A DNA stretch of 5,630 nucleotides from Bacteroides sp. (GTDB taxonomy: Bacteria; Bacteroidota; Bacteroidia; Bacteroidales; Bacteroidaceae): assembly GCA_019412865.1 (NCBI GenBank), contig DXOJ01000188.1, positions 1 through 5,630 of the forward strand. Reading direction: 5' to 3'. Position 1 is the first letter of the stretch, and each line of letters opens with the position of its first letter. Shown piece after piece: positions 1 through 5,630 of this stretch. The translations under genes were made by a program, and so were the position numbers. Under the pieces are notes generated by a model. It saw nothing but the letters and a program-made list of their open reading frames with translations, did no database searches and was not told the DNA's origin.

Positions 1-2833
1 CTATAAATGTAGATGATGCTACCGTTTCAGGGCTTGTTATAGCGTCCCGGTCCTTACCGAATCCGGCAATAATTGCATTCTCATTTTTGCCTGCAATCCA
101 GCGTTCGGCTAATTCGGGGAATGGAGATAAGGAACTTGTAAGTCTGGCTCTTGGGTAATTGTAAATATCAAATCCATGAAAACCGATTAAGAAAATATTC
201 AAGTCAAAGTTTTTATAGGTAAATGAATTATTCATTCCCCAATTGAATTTGGGTTGCCCGTTACCAATAATGACATAATCATCTGCATCTATAGTTCCAC
301 TATCGTCTTGATCAACGTATTTGTAAGAGCCGGGTCTTACTGTAGGAGAAGTTGGTTTTTTAATATCAGGGTTATTATACTCTTCGGTACTCCATACTCC
401 CGTGGATTGAAGACCGTAGATTGCACCGATCGGTTCTCCTACAAAGTAACGATAGAATGAATTTCCCCATCCTGTGCCTATTTCCATGAAATCCGAATCT
501 ATATCTCCTAATTTTTCAATTTTAGCTTTATTATGAGCCAATGAAATGTCGGCTTTCCAATAGAAGTCTTTTGTCGTAAGCGGAGTGATTCCCAAAGTAA
601 TTTCAAACCCCTTGTTGCTGATTTCAGCAGCGTTTCTTAGTCCGGATGATAAACCTGTATCTGCCGGGAGAACTACAGTATTAATGGCATCTTTTGTTTT
701 TTTGTCGTAATAATCGAATGTGAATGAAATTCTGCCATTTAGAAAAGCAGCATCGATCCCATAGTTATGTTGATGTGTTTTTTCCCATTTTAATATAGGA
801 TTACCCGGGACAAGCGTATAAGCTATTTGGCCGTTTCCTATTGTTGCATTATATTGTGTATATGCCGAATAAGCTGCTACTGCCTGGTTTCCGGAAACTC
901 CATATCCATATCTTAGTTTCAATTGGTCTAAAGAATTAATATTTTTAAGGAATGATTCTTCTTTTAGATTCCAAGCCAGACTGAAAGAAGGAAAGTTATC
1001 CCATCTATGGTCGTAAGACAACAAGGAAGAACCGTCTCTTCTGAATGTTACTGTGGCCATATAGCGGTTCATTAAGACATAGTTGATTCGTCCGAAATAC
1101 GATATGGCTGTTGTCTTGCTGACCTCATTGTCTTCTAGTTTGCTGGTTTCTGCCAACATCATATTTTTCCAGCCGATGCTTTCGGAAGTTAATCCTTCTG
1201 CAGTCTGCCTCATGATGTATGAACGTGATAGGCTTTCTTCTACACCAATAGTAGCGTTGAGGCGATTATTTTTGTTTAGTTCCTTTGTATAGTTAAGTGT
1301 ATTTGTCATGCGCCACCCCCATGAATTTGCATCATAATATGTAGCTAATGATTTTCCTTTTAGGAACCCATTCATACTTTGTTTGCTGCTTGTGGTTCCA
1401 TAAAAACGGTTTCCTATATTTATTTGCTGTTCATTTCTGAATGTTAATCCGGGAATAATTTCATAACTGATATATGCCTGTAACCAGTTATTAAAAGTCA
1501 TATCCTCGTTGTTATTCTTTTTTTGTTCATCAATGAAACCTATTGGATTGTAAATACCGGTATTGTCGATAGTTCCTTGGGTGAGGTTTCCTTCTTTATC
1601 ATACGGAAGTACAGTTTGCGGAAATTGTTGTGCCAAAGTGAGTAGACTGTATTGTCCGGAGAAGTTATTTCCTGCAGCACTATTAATCATTCCATAAAAA
1701 TTAGCTCCAAATTTTAGTTTTTTAGTGATATTAGCATCCACTTTTAAACGATAGTTCCATCTGTCATTTGTGGAATGCCCGGCAATTCCTTTATTATGAA
1801 TATATTGAGTGGAAAATAAGAAGCTCATTTTATCATTTCCTCCTTTGATGCTGATGTCATGAGAATGGCTGATGGCATAATCATTGATGATATTTCCCAT
1901 ATAATCATAAGTATCATATCCATTGGTGAAATTAGTGATTTGTCTTTCTGTATATAGGTCTTTACCATAATATGCCTGATTCCAATCATTGGCCATACGG
2001 GCGAACTCATTTACGGGCATGATGGAAGGTTTGTCGGCTGGTGTTCCGGCAACAACATAACCATTGTAGTCTACTGATAATTTGCCCTCTTTAGGAGATT
2101 TTGTTGTAATCAAGATGACACCGTTGGCTCCTCTTGAACCATATATTGCTGTTGATGAGGCATCTTTTAGTACTTCAATAGATTTTATATCTGCGGGATT
2201 TATAGCACTGAGGTTACCACCAGGAAAACCATCGATAACGACTAATGGGCCACCGTCTGCTTTTATGGAGTTTACACCGCGGACACGTAGCGTAGGGGTA
2301 GCCCCTGCAGCTCCGGATGAGTTTACAATACTAAGCCCGGCAATGCGTCCTTGGAGTAAATCAGCTACTTGGGCCGCAGGCATTTTTTTTAGAGTCTCAG
2401 CTGCATTAATGGAAGATATAGCTCCGGTTAAGTCGGACTTTCGTTGTACTCCATAGCCAACCACTACGACTTCATCTAAATTGCTAGTTTCTTCATTCAT
2501 CTTTACATTGATGACATTTCGACCTTGTATTTTAATTAGTTGTTCTTCATAGCCAATATATGAAAATCTTAGTGTTGCATTTGTGGAACTTATATTGAGA
2601 GAGTAGGTACCATTCATATCTGTGATGGTCCCATTTGATGTTCCGGTTTCCAAGATACTAACTCCAATAAGAGGGTTTCCTTGAACATCTTGTACGCTTC
2701 CTGTTATTTGCTTTCTACTCTGGGAATAAACAAAGGGAGTAAAAAGGAAAAAGAACATAAAGATGCATATCGGTAAAAATTTTATTCGTGATGCATCTCG
2801 CAGAATTTTGCTTTTCAATAGTTTCATTTTCAT
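1..2833 (-). CDS. SusC/RagA-family TonB-linked outer-membrane transporter, 3' end cut off by window edge
   Basis: This is an outer-membrane TonB-dependent channel that imports oligosaccharides (or another bulky nutrient) together with a SusD-like lipoprotein. My translation from the ATG at 2833 is open for 944 codons to the left edge with no stop, so the gene is partial. Visible in order: a basic then hydrophobic signal peptide (about 1-37, ending FVYS before QS); a carboxypeptidase-regulatory-like beta-sandwich (about 41-119, with a GTITDMNGTYSL motif); a DEVVVVGYG TonB-box-like stretch (120-128); a plug domain holding the family signature LKDASSTAIYGSRGANGVI (222-240); then the beta-barrel, with typical YGVSGNQ and NPILKWEKT motifs and, near the cut, GNGQPKFNWG. 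An acidic EF-hand-like loop lies at 841-852. There is no STN domain between signal peptide and sandwich, so anti-sigma signalling is not expected. Compared with the usual family length of about 1000-1100, some 50-150 residues are missing. MKMK at 2833 is chosen as the start because it is the first ATG and gives a complete signal peptide; an alternative ATG lies two codons downstream. No Shine-Dalgarno is seen, as is normal in Bacteroidetes. The family is certain; the substrate is unknown. Confidence 0.96.
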   Translation of the reverse strand, partial: MKMKLLKSKILRDASRIKFLPICIFMFFFLFTPFVYSQSRKQITGSVQDVQGNPLIGVSILETGTSNGTITDMNGTYSLNISSTNATLRFSYIGYEEQLIKIQGRNVINVKMNEETSNLDEVVVVGYGVQRKSDLTGAISSINAAETLKKMPAAQVADLLQGRIAGLSIVNSSGAAGATPTLRVRGVNSIKADGGPLVVIDGFPGGNLSAINPADIKSIEVLKDASSTAIYGSRGANGVILITTKSPKEGKLSVDYNGYVVAGTPADKPSIMPVNEFARMANDWNQAYYGKDLYTERQITNFTNGYDTYDYMGNIINDYAISHSHDISIKGGNDKMSFLFSTQYIHNKGIAGHSTNDRWNYRLKVDANITKKLKFGANFYGMINSAAGNNFSGQYSLLTLAQQFPQTVLPYDKEGNLTQGTIDNTGIYNPIGFIDEQKKNNNEDMTFNNWLQAYISYEIIPGLTFRNEQQINIGNRFYGTTSSKQSMNGFLKGKSLATYYDANSWGWRMTNTLNYTKELNKNNRLNATIGVEESLSRSYIMRQTAEGLTSESIGWKNMMLAETSKLEDNEVSKTTAISYFGRINYVLMNRYMATVTFRRDGSSLLSYDHRWDNFPSFSLAWNLKEESFLKNINSLDQLKLRYGYGVSGNQAVAAYSAYTQYNATIGNGQIAYTLVPGNPILKWEKTHQHNYGIDAAFLNGRISFTFDYYDKKTKDAINTVVLPADTGLSSGLRNAAEISNKGFEITLGITPLTTKDFYWKADISLAHNKAKIEKLGDIDSDFMEIGTGWGNSFYRYFVGEPIGAIYGLQSTGVWSTEEYNNPDIKKPTSPTVRPGSYKYVDQDDSGTIDADDYVIIGNGQPKFNWGMNNSFTYKNFDLNIFLIGFHGFDIYNYPRARLTSSLSPFPELAERWIAGKNENAIIAGFGKDRDAITSPETVASSTFI
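278..313 (-). other. EF-hand/dockerin-like acidic loop in the SusC barrel
   Basis: These 12 codons encode D-Q-D-D-S-G-T-I-D-A-D-D (residues 841-852), with acidic residues at loop positions 1, 3, 4, 9, 11 and 12 and glycine at 6. This is the spacing of a calcium-binding EF-hand loop. A similar D-x-N/D-G-D-G-x-I-D-x-x-D segment is common at this place in SusC proteins, just before the GNPQPKF-like motif. It is therefore a family trait and probably a metal-binding extracellular loop. Metal binding is inferred, not shown. Confidence 0.55.
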
Positions 2834-2889
2834 CTTGTATTAAATTTAAATTTGGCATTGCAGTTTATTGATTGGATATCCTAATAGTG

Positions 2890-2897
2890 CAAATATA
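2890..2897 (-). promoter_or_regulatory. Candidate Bacteroides-type -7 box upstream of the SusC gene
   Basis: On the minus strand this reads TATATTTG, an exact fit to the Bacteroides primary-sigma -7 consensus TAnnTTTG. It lies 57 nt before the SusC ATG, so a leader of about 50 nt would follow. The leader is very AT-rich and includes the palindrome AAATTTAAATTT at 2842-2853, with no Shine-Dalgarno; AT-rich leaders of this sort support initiation in this phylum. The -33 side is weak: no TTTG is found 19-21 nt upstream, only a TTGAC ending about 10 nt before the box. The box suggests that the transporter can be transcribed on its own as well as by read-through from the two upstream genes. Confidence 0.45.
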
Positions 2898-2898
2898 G

Positions 2899-2912
2899 CT
2901 TGATATGTCAAG
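2899..2912. promoter_or_regulatory. Inverted repeat next to the SusC promoter, possible operator
   Basis: The minus strand reads CTTGA-cata-TCAAG, two perfect 5-bp inverted arms with a 4-bp spacer. It begins one base upstream of the candidate -7 box, so it fills the promoter spacer. A dimeric regulator bound here would touch RNA polymerase. The arms are short, and a 5-bp match in AT-rich DNA can arise by chance, so this is a suggestion from position rather than a demonstrated site. No known regulator motif was recognised. Confidence 0.25.
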
Positions 2913-2957
2913 GTGTCGATTTGATTTTACGCAGACTAGTCCTCAAAAAACGTAAGT

Positions 2958-4604
2958 TTAATCTACTGTATTCTTCATTTCTCTTATGAATTTTAAAGTT
3001 TCTTGCCATATTGCTGTATTCGTGTCAGGTAGATTGTTGTTTATATCATGTATTATTATACCGTTACACCATTGGTGGGCGGTTTTCAATGCAGTTTTCC
3101 ATTCCGTTGCTTTTATTGTATGATTGTTATTAAGCGAGGCGGTTGGCAAATATACATATATTGGTTTTCCTTCAGATTTGAATTGTGCTTCTTTTATAGT
3201 AATGTATAATTCTTTCTTCCAAGTGATTGTGTCATTATCAACGATAGGGGCATTTATGATAATGGCATCTGTGAATTTTTCCGGCTCTTGCGGAGAATTC
3301 ATTGTATTTATTGCCCAACTTCCCATGTTGACATGCATATTTGAATTATGAAGCCTTAGTTTACCTAAACTTGTGGAGGGTATTTGCCATATTTGATTAC
3401 CATTGTCTTTTTTTAATAGCTTGTAAATTTCTTGATAATCTGATGTATCACTCTTTTTATTAATCGGTGCAATACATATAGGCGTATTGGAGGATTTTGG
3501 AGTTTGTATGGCAAGTTGTTTCACTTTGTCTACATCAAGAACAAAAGTTTCATTGCTACAGTTTCCCAAATCTTTTTCATTAATCATTTGTATCGTCTGA
3601 ACTCCATATTGGGCTAATTGGGGATGATTTGTGTTTAAATATATATTGAATTTTTGTGGAGTAGAAGTCAATATAGACAAGTTTTCTTTTTCAGGAAACA
3701 CAATCTGTCTTTTGTGGGAATGGATAAAATGTTTTGTTACTTCCCAGATTTGTTGCACCCGAAGATCCTCCCAGAATACTGATTGATCATTTTCATCTGT
3801 TCTACTTGACCATATGATGCTTCCATCACAATATGTATAAGTAGCCTCTAGCATTTGTTTCCAAATGTGGGGGGAAATGAATTGTTTATAATATGGACTA
3901 TCTTTTTTATCATAGTATTGGGGCCAAATATATGCTATAATTTTTTTATTAGGGTAGTGTTTTTTTATTTCTTTTACTGTTATTTGCAGATCTTTTATCC
4001 AAGATTCGATATTAGGCTCGGCAATGTAAAGAGAGGGTTGAGCTACATCTGCGTATTTGAGTGCAGCCCAACGTTTTTTATTGCTTTTTCGCCAAGTCAT
4101 CAATATACTATCTTCTGACATTTTGGAATGGTAGTATCGGTGTACACATAAGGCTGTAGGAGCGGCTCCATAGTTGCCGATTGTTATGTTTGGTGAAATT
4201 TTTTGTCTAAAGTAACTAAATAATGTGTCGAATCTTTGTTCTATTTCCTGGTCTGTAAGTGAAGGCTCGTAATACCATTGTTCTATATCCGTTGAAATCA
4301 TAGTTCTCGGAAATAAGGATGCAAGTTTGGCTTGTTTCTCGATTTTGTTGAAGTCAAGTATGACTTTTGAAGAATGATCGGAGTGTTTTTTTGTCAAGGT
4401 TACTTCATACATTAGATAAACAGGCTGAAGACCATAGTGACTTAAGTCTGGTTTGCCGATGTATGACATAGCATCATAAATGAGAAATTGTTTTATTTCC
4501 TGTTCCTTATTACTACAATATGCTGTGAAAATATAGCATAAAGTGAGAGAGAGCAAAATGAATCGATTGATAGTGGCTCTGCAATTAATTTTTGAGTTTT
4601 TCAT
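2958..4604 (-). CDS. Exported duplicated TIM-barrel-like protein, possible glycosidase (GH56-like), 548 aa
   Basis: I do not recognise a named family with certainty. Residues 10-29 form a hydrophobic export signal ending TAYC-SNKEQE. Cys30 followed by polar and acidic residues suggests a lipoprotein, although the lipobox (Thr at -3, Tyr at -1) is poor. The rest alternates predicted strands and helices like a TIM barrel. The first half carries T-D-I-E-Q-W (105-110), then IGNYGAAPT (142-150), AQPSLYI (188-194), KIIAYIWPQYYD (221-232) and DGSIIWSS (260-267). In GH56 hyaluronidases a DxExW motif supplies the substrate-positioning Asp and the acid/base Glu, and later LYPSIY-like and IWG-like motifs come in the same order. 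By that analogy D106 and E108 are catalytic and W265 lines the pocket. Other substrate-assisted TIM barrels also use D-x-E, so GH56 kinship is inference. The second half repeats the first without the D-x-E pair. The start at 4604 gives the signal peptide and lies 30 nt after the hydrolase stop with no promoter seen, so the two are probably co-transcribed. That it is a real gene is nearly certain; the function is tentative. Confidence 0.9.
   Translation of the reverse strand: MKNSKINCRATINRFILLSLTLCYIFTAYCSNKEQEIKQFLIYDAMSYIGKPDLSHYGLQPVYLMYEVTLTKKHSDHSSKVILDFNKIEKQAKLASLFPRTMISTDIEQWYYEPSLTDQEIEQRFDTLFSYFRQKISPNITIGNYGAAPTALCVHRYYHSKMSEDSILMTWRKSNKKRWAALKYADVAQPSLYIAEPNIESWIKDLQITVKEIKKHYPNKKIIAYIWPQYYDKKDSPYYKQFISPHIWKQMLEATYTYCDGSIIWSSRTDENDQSVFWEDLRVQQIWEVTKHFIHSHKRQIVFPEKENLSILTSTPQKFNIYLNTNHPQLAQYGVQTIQMINEKDLGNCSNETFVLDVDKVKQLAIQTPKSSNTPICIAPINKKSDTSDYQEIYKLLKKDNGNQIWQIPSTSLGKLRLHNSNMHVNMGSWAINTMNSPQEPEKFTDAIIINAPIVDNDTITWKKELYITIKEAQFKSEGKPIYVYLPTASLNNNHTIKATEWKTALKTAHQWCNGIIIHDINNNLPDTNTAIWQETLKFIREMKNTVD
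2970..4487 (-). repeat. Two tandem protein-level repeats within the 548-aa gene
   Basis: Residues about 40-300 and 317-545 align by eye in the same order. Matches: KPDLSHYGLQPVYLMYE with HPQLAQYGVQTIQMINE; VILDFNKIEKQAKLA with FVLDVDKVKQLAIQT; KYADVAQPSLYI with KFTDAIIINAPI; IESWIKDLQITVKEIKK with TITWKKELYITIKEAQF; KIIAYIWP with PIYVYLPT; IWKQMLEATYTYCDGSIIW with EWKTALKTAHQWCNGIIIH; and a closing W-x-[ED]...F-I segment. Identity is low, so the duplication is old and visible in protein, not DNA. The D106/E108 pair of copy 1 aligns with A379 and I381 in copy 2. Confidence 0.7.
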
Positions 4605-4634
4605 AAGATATTTTTTATTATGTAATGTTTTTTG

Positions 4635-5613
4635 TCAATTAGTGGGACATAAATACCACTCGAAGAAATTGTAAAGGATTTCATTTGATTCGGGATCAGG
4701 ATCATGTTTCGCTCTATTGGTCATCGCTACCCTGTTTTCATACCCTAGAATTCGATTAATGAGTATTGTATGATTTAGAGGTATCCATCTTTCAGGTCTG
4801 TCAGAGAAGCCTCCGGAAACAAGAAAAGGGCGGGGAGCCATAAGTGCATGAATTTCATGTAAATCATGCCCATTTTTACGTAACTGCGAATAAATTCCTT
4901 TTGCTTTAGTATATCCGTTTTTGTTCCAGGTATCTTTCCAGGGCGGAGGGTAATAGCCAAGATACCAAGGTTCCCAATAGTTGATGTATCCCCCTTTTGT
5001 TTCATCAAAAACAATACCCGGGTCACTCCATGCAGCGCATGCAAATTTGTCGTAGAGGCAAGATGCAAACATTGCCCATTTCCCTCCATATGAATGTCCG
5101 ACAATGCCAATTTTAGTTGAGTCTACATCAGGGACTTTGGCTAATGCTTCCCATGCATTGGCAGCTGCATAGGCTAATGCTGATAGAGGTTGTAGAGAAG
5201 CATTATTGATCGTCGGATAATATATGGAGTATGTTTTTTCTTTTGTTGTTTGGGTTGTTCCTAATGACAGGGTGATAAATCCTCTTTTAGTAAGTTGATA
5301 AGCGAAGTCACGATTAGGCTTTCCACCGATTCCAATGGCAGTTTCAGGTTCATAAAAAACAGAAATAATAGCAGGCTTCTTCCCTCTCTTATCAGGGATT
5401 AGTAAATACCCCTCTGTTTGTTCATTAGGAACCCAATAGAAGCGGACACGATATTGATAGAAGTTCTCACGTTTAAGCGTATCTAATATTTCAAATTTTT
5501 GATTTTTAATTATAGGAGGCCATTTCCCCATTAAATTCATCCATGTGTCCTTTATTTCTTTTCGTTTTTTATTCCAATCATTTACATTCTTGATAGTGTC
5601 TCCATTATTCAGT
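4635..5613 (-). CDS. Alpha/beta-hydrolase, probable carbohydrate esterase, 5'-truncated at contig end
   Basis: This serine hydrolase of the alpha/beta fold probably removes acetyl or other ester groups from a glycan. Counting residues from the false ATG at 5630, the nucleophile elbow is GHSYGG (178-183, Ser180), after a strand KIGIV. The acid candidate lies in APRPFLVSGGFSDRPERW (265-282, Asp277, with Glu280 as alternative), and the likely catalytic His309 is in RAKHDPDPES. A helix D-W-N-K-K-R...W-M-N-L-M-G-K-W-P leads in, and GYLLIPD...KKPAIISV is the first core strand pair. The aromatic-rich insert at 215-235 (INYWEPWYLGYYPPPW) probably forms a lid or substrate platform. The fold resembles Bacteroidetes esterases annotated as acetyl-xylan esterase-like, dienelactone-hydrolase-like or prolyl-oligopeptidase-like; the exact ester is not readable. 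The C-terminus is complete (TGA at 4635-4637). The N-terminus is not: the first six codons of the open frame come almost wholly from adapter sequence, so genuine coding begins at 5613 and the start codon and any signal peptide are missing. The next gene begins 30 nt downstream, which suggests one operon. Confidence 0.93.
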
Positions 5614-5630
5614 CTGTCTCTTATACACAT
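5614..5630. other. Nextera/Tn5 mosaic-end adapter remnant (not genomic)
   Basis: The final 17 bases, CTGTCTCTTATACACAT, are identical to the first 17 of the 19-base reverse complement of the Tn5 mosaic end used in Nextera libraries (CTGTCTCTTATACACATCT). On the minus strand they begin ATGTGTATAAGAGACAG, which supplies a false start codon and reads M-C-I-R-D-R into the hydrolase. This is a known assembly contaminant at contig ends. A natural Tn5/IS50 end is unlikely, because nothing else of a transposon is present and the match sits exactly at the sequence end. Confidence 0.97.

Noticed and set aside
2383..2390. Run of eight A (minus strand) in the SusC gene as a slippage or frameshift site
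   Set aside because: The reading frame is intact on both sides of the run and the plug domain continues normally. Eight-base A runs are unremarkable in AT-rich genes.
2082..2456. A 124-codon open frame on the plus strand
   Set aside because: It lies wholly opposite the conserved SusC sandwich and plug domain, whose signature motifs read clearly on the minus strand. Its protein has no recognisable features, so it is a shadow frame.
2918..2957. Possible terminator after the 548-aa gene (TTACG...CGTAA arms and the GACTAGTC palindrome at 2934-2941)
   Set aside because: The TTACG arms are only 5 bp with a loop of about 19 nt, and the T run lies inside the loop rather than after the stem. GACTAGTC has no spacer and no T tract.
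3855..4118. An 87-codon plus-strand open frame rich in Phe and Ile that could look like a membrane peptide
   Set aside because: The hydrophobicity comes from reading the opposite strand of Lys- and Asn-rich codons of the 548-aa gene. No start context or family support is seen.
4775..5110. A 111-codon minus-strand open frame
   Set aside because: It overlaps the hydrolase in another frame across the catalytic GHSYGG and APRPF motifs, which are preserved only in the hydrolase frame.
5613..5630. Natural start codon of the hydrolase at 5630, or a Tn5/IS50 transposon end
   Set aside because: The bases match the library mosaic end exactly, stop at the sequence end, and no transposase or other transposon sequence is present.

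Overview
The window is a fragment of a Bacteroidales/Bacteroidetes genome, most likely from a gut-type Bacteroides relative. The evidence is a SusC/RagA-type TonB-dependent outer-membrane transporter, AT-rich non-Shine-Dalgarno leaders, a TAnnTTTG-type promoter box and low-GC coding sequence. All three genes lie on the minus strand, so transcription runs from high to low coordinates. The layout resembles part of a polysaccharide-utilisation locus (PUL).

In order of transcription, the first gene is a 5'-truncated alpha/beta-hydrolase (4635-5613), probably a carbohydrate esterase, with a GHSYGG nucleophile elbow and recognisable Asp and His candidates. After 30 nt comes a 548-codon exported protein (2958-4604). 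Its sequence looks like two tandem copies of a TIM-barrel-like unit. Only the first copy carries a D-I-E-Q-W motif reminiscent of hyaluronidase-type (GH56) glycosidases. After a 124-nt gap holding a plausible promoter and an inverted repeat, a SusC-family transporter (1-2833) runs off the left edge without its C-terminus. A SusD partner would be expected just beyond position 1, but it is not in the window.

The inferred division of labour is as follows. The hydrolase removes ester groups, the duplicated barrel protein cleaves or binds glycan at the surface or in the periplasm, and the SusC channel imports oligosaccharides with TonB energy. The substrate cannot be read from the sequence. The DxE-type motif hints at an N-acetylated sugar.

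The right end is not genomic. The last 17 bases (5614-5630) match the Nextera/Tn5 mosaic-end adapter, and they create a false ATG and a false N-terminus (MCIRDR) for the hydrolase. The real contig ends at about 5613, inside that gene. There are no RNA genes, CRISPR arrays, insertion sequences or convincing terminators, and the only non-coding stretches are 30 and 124 nt.
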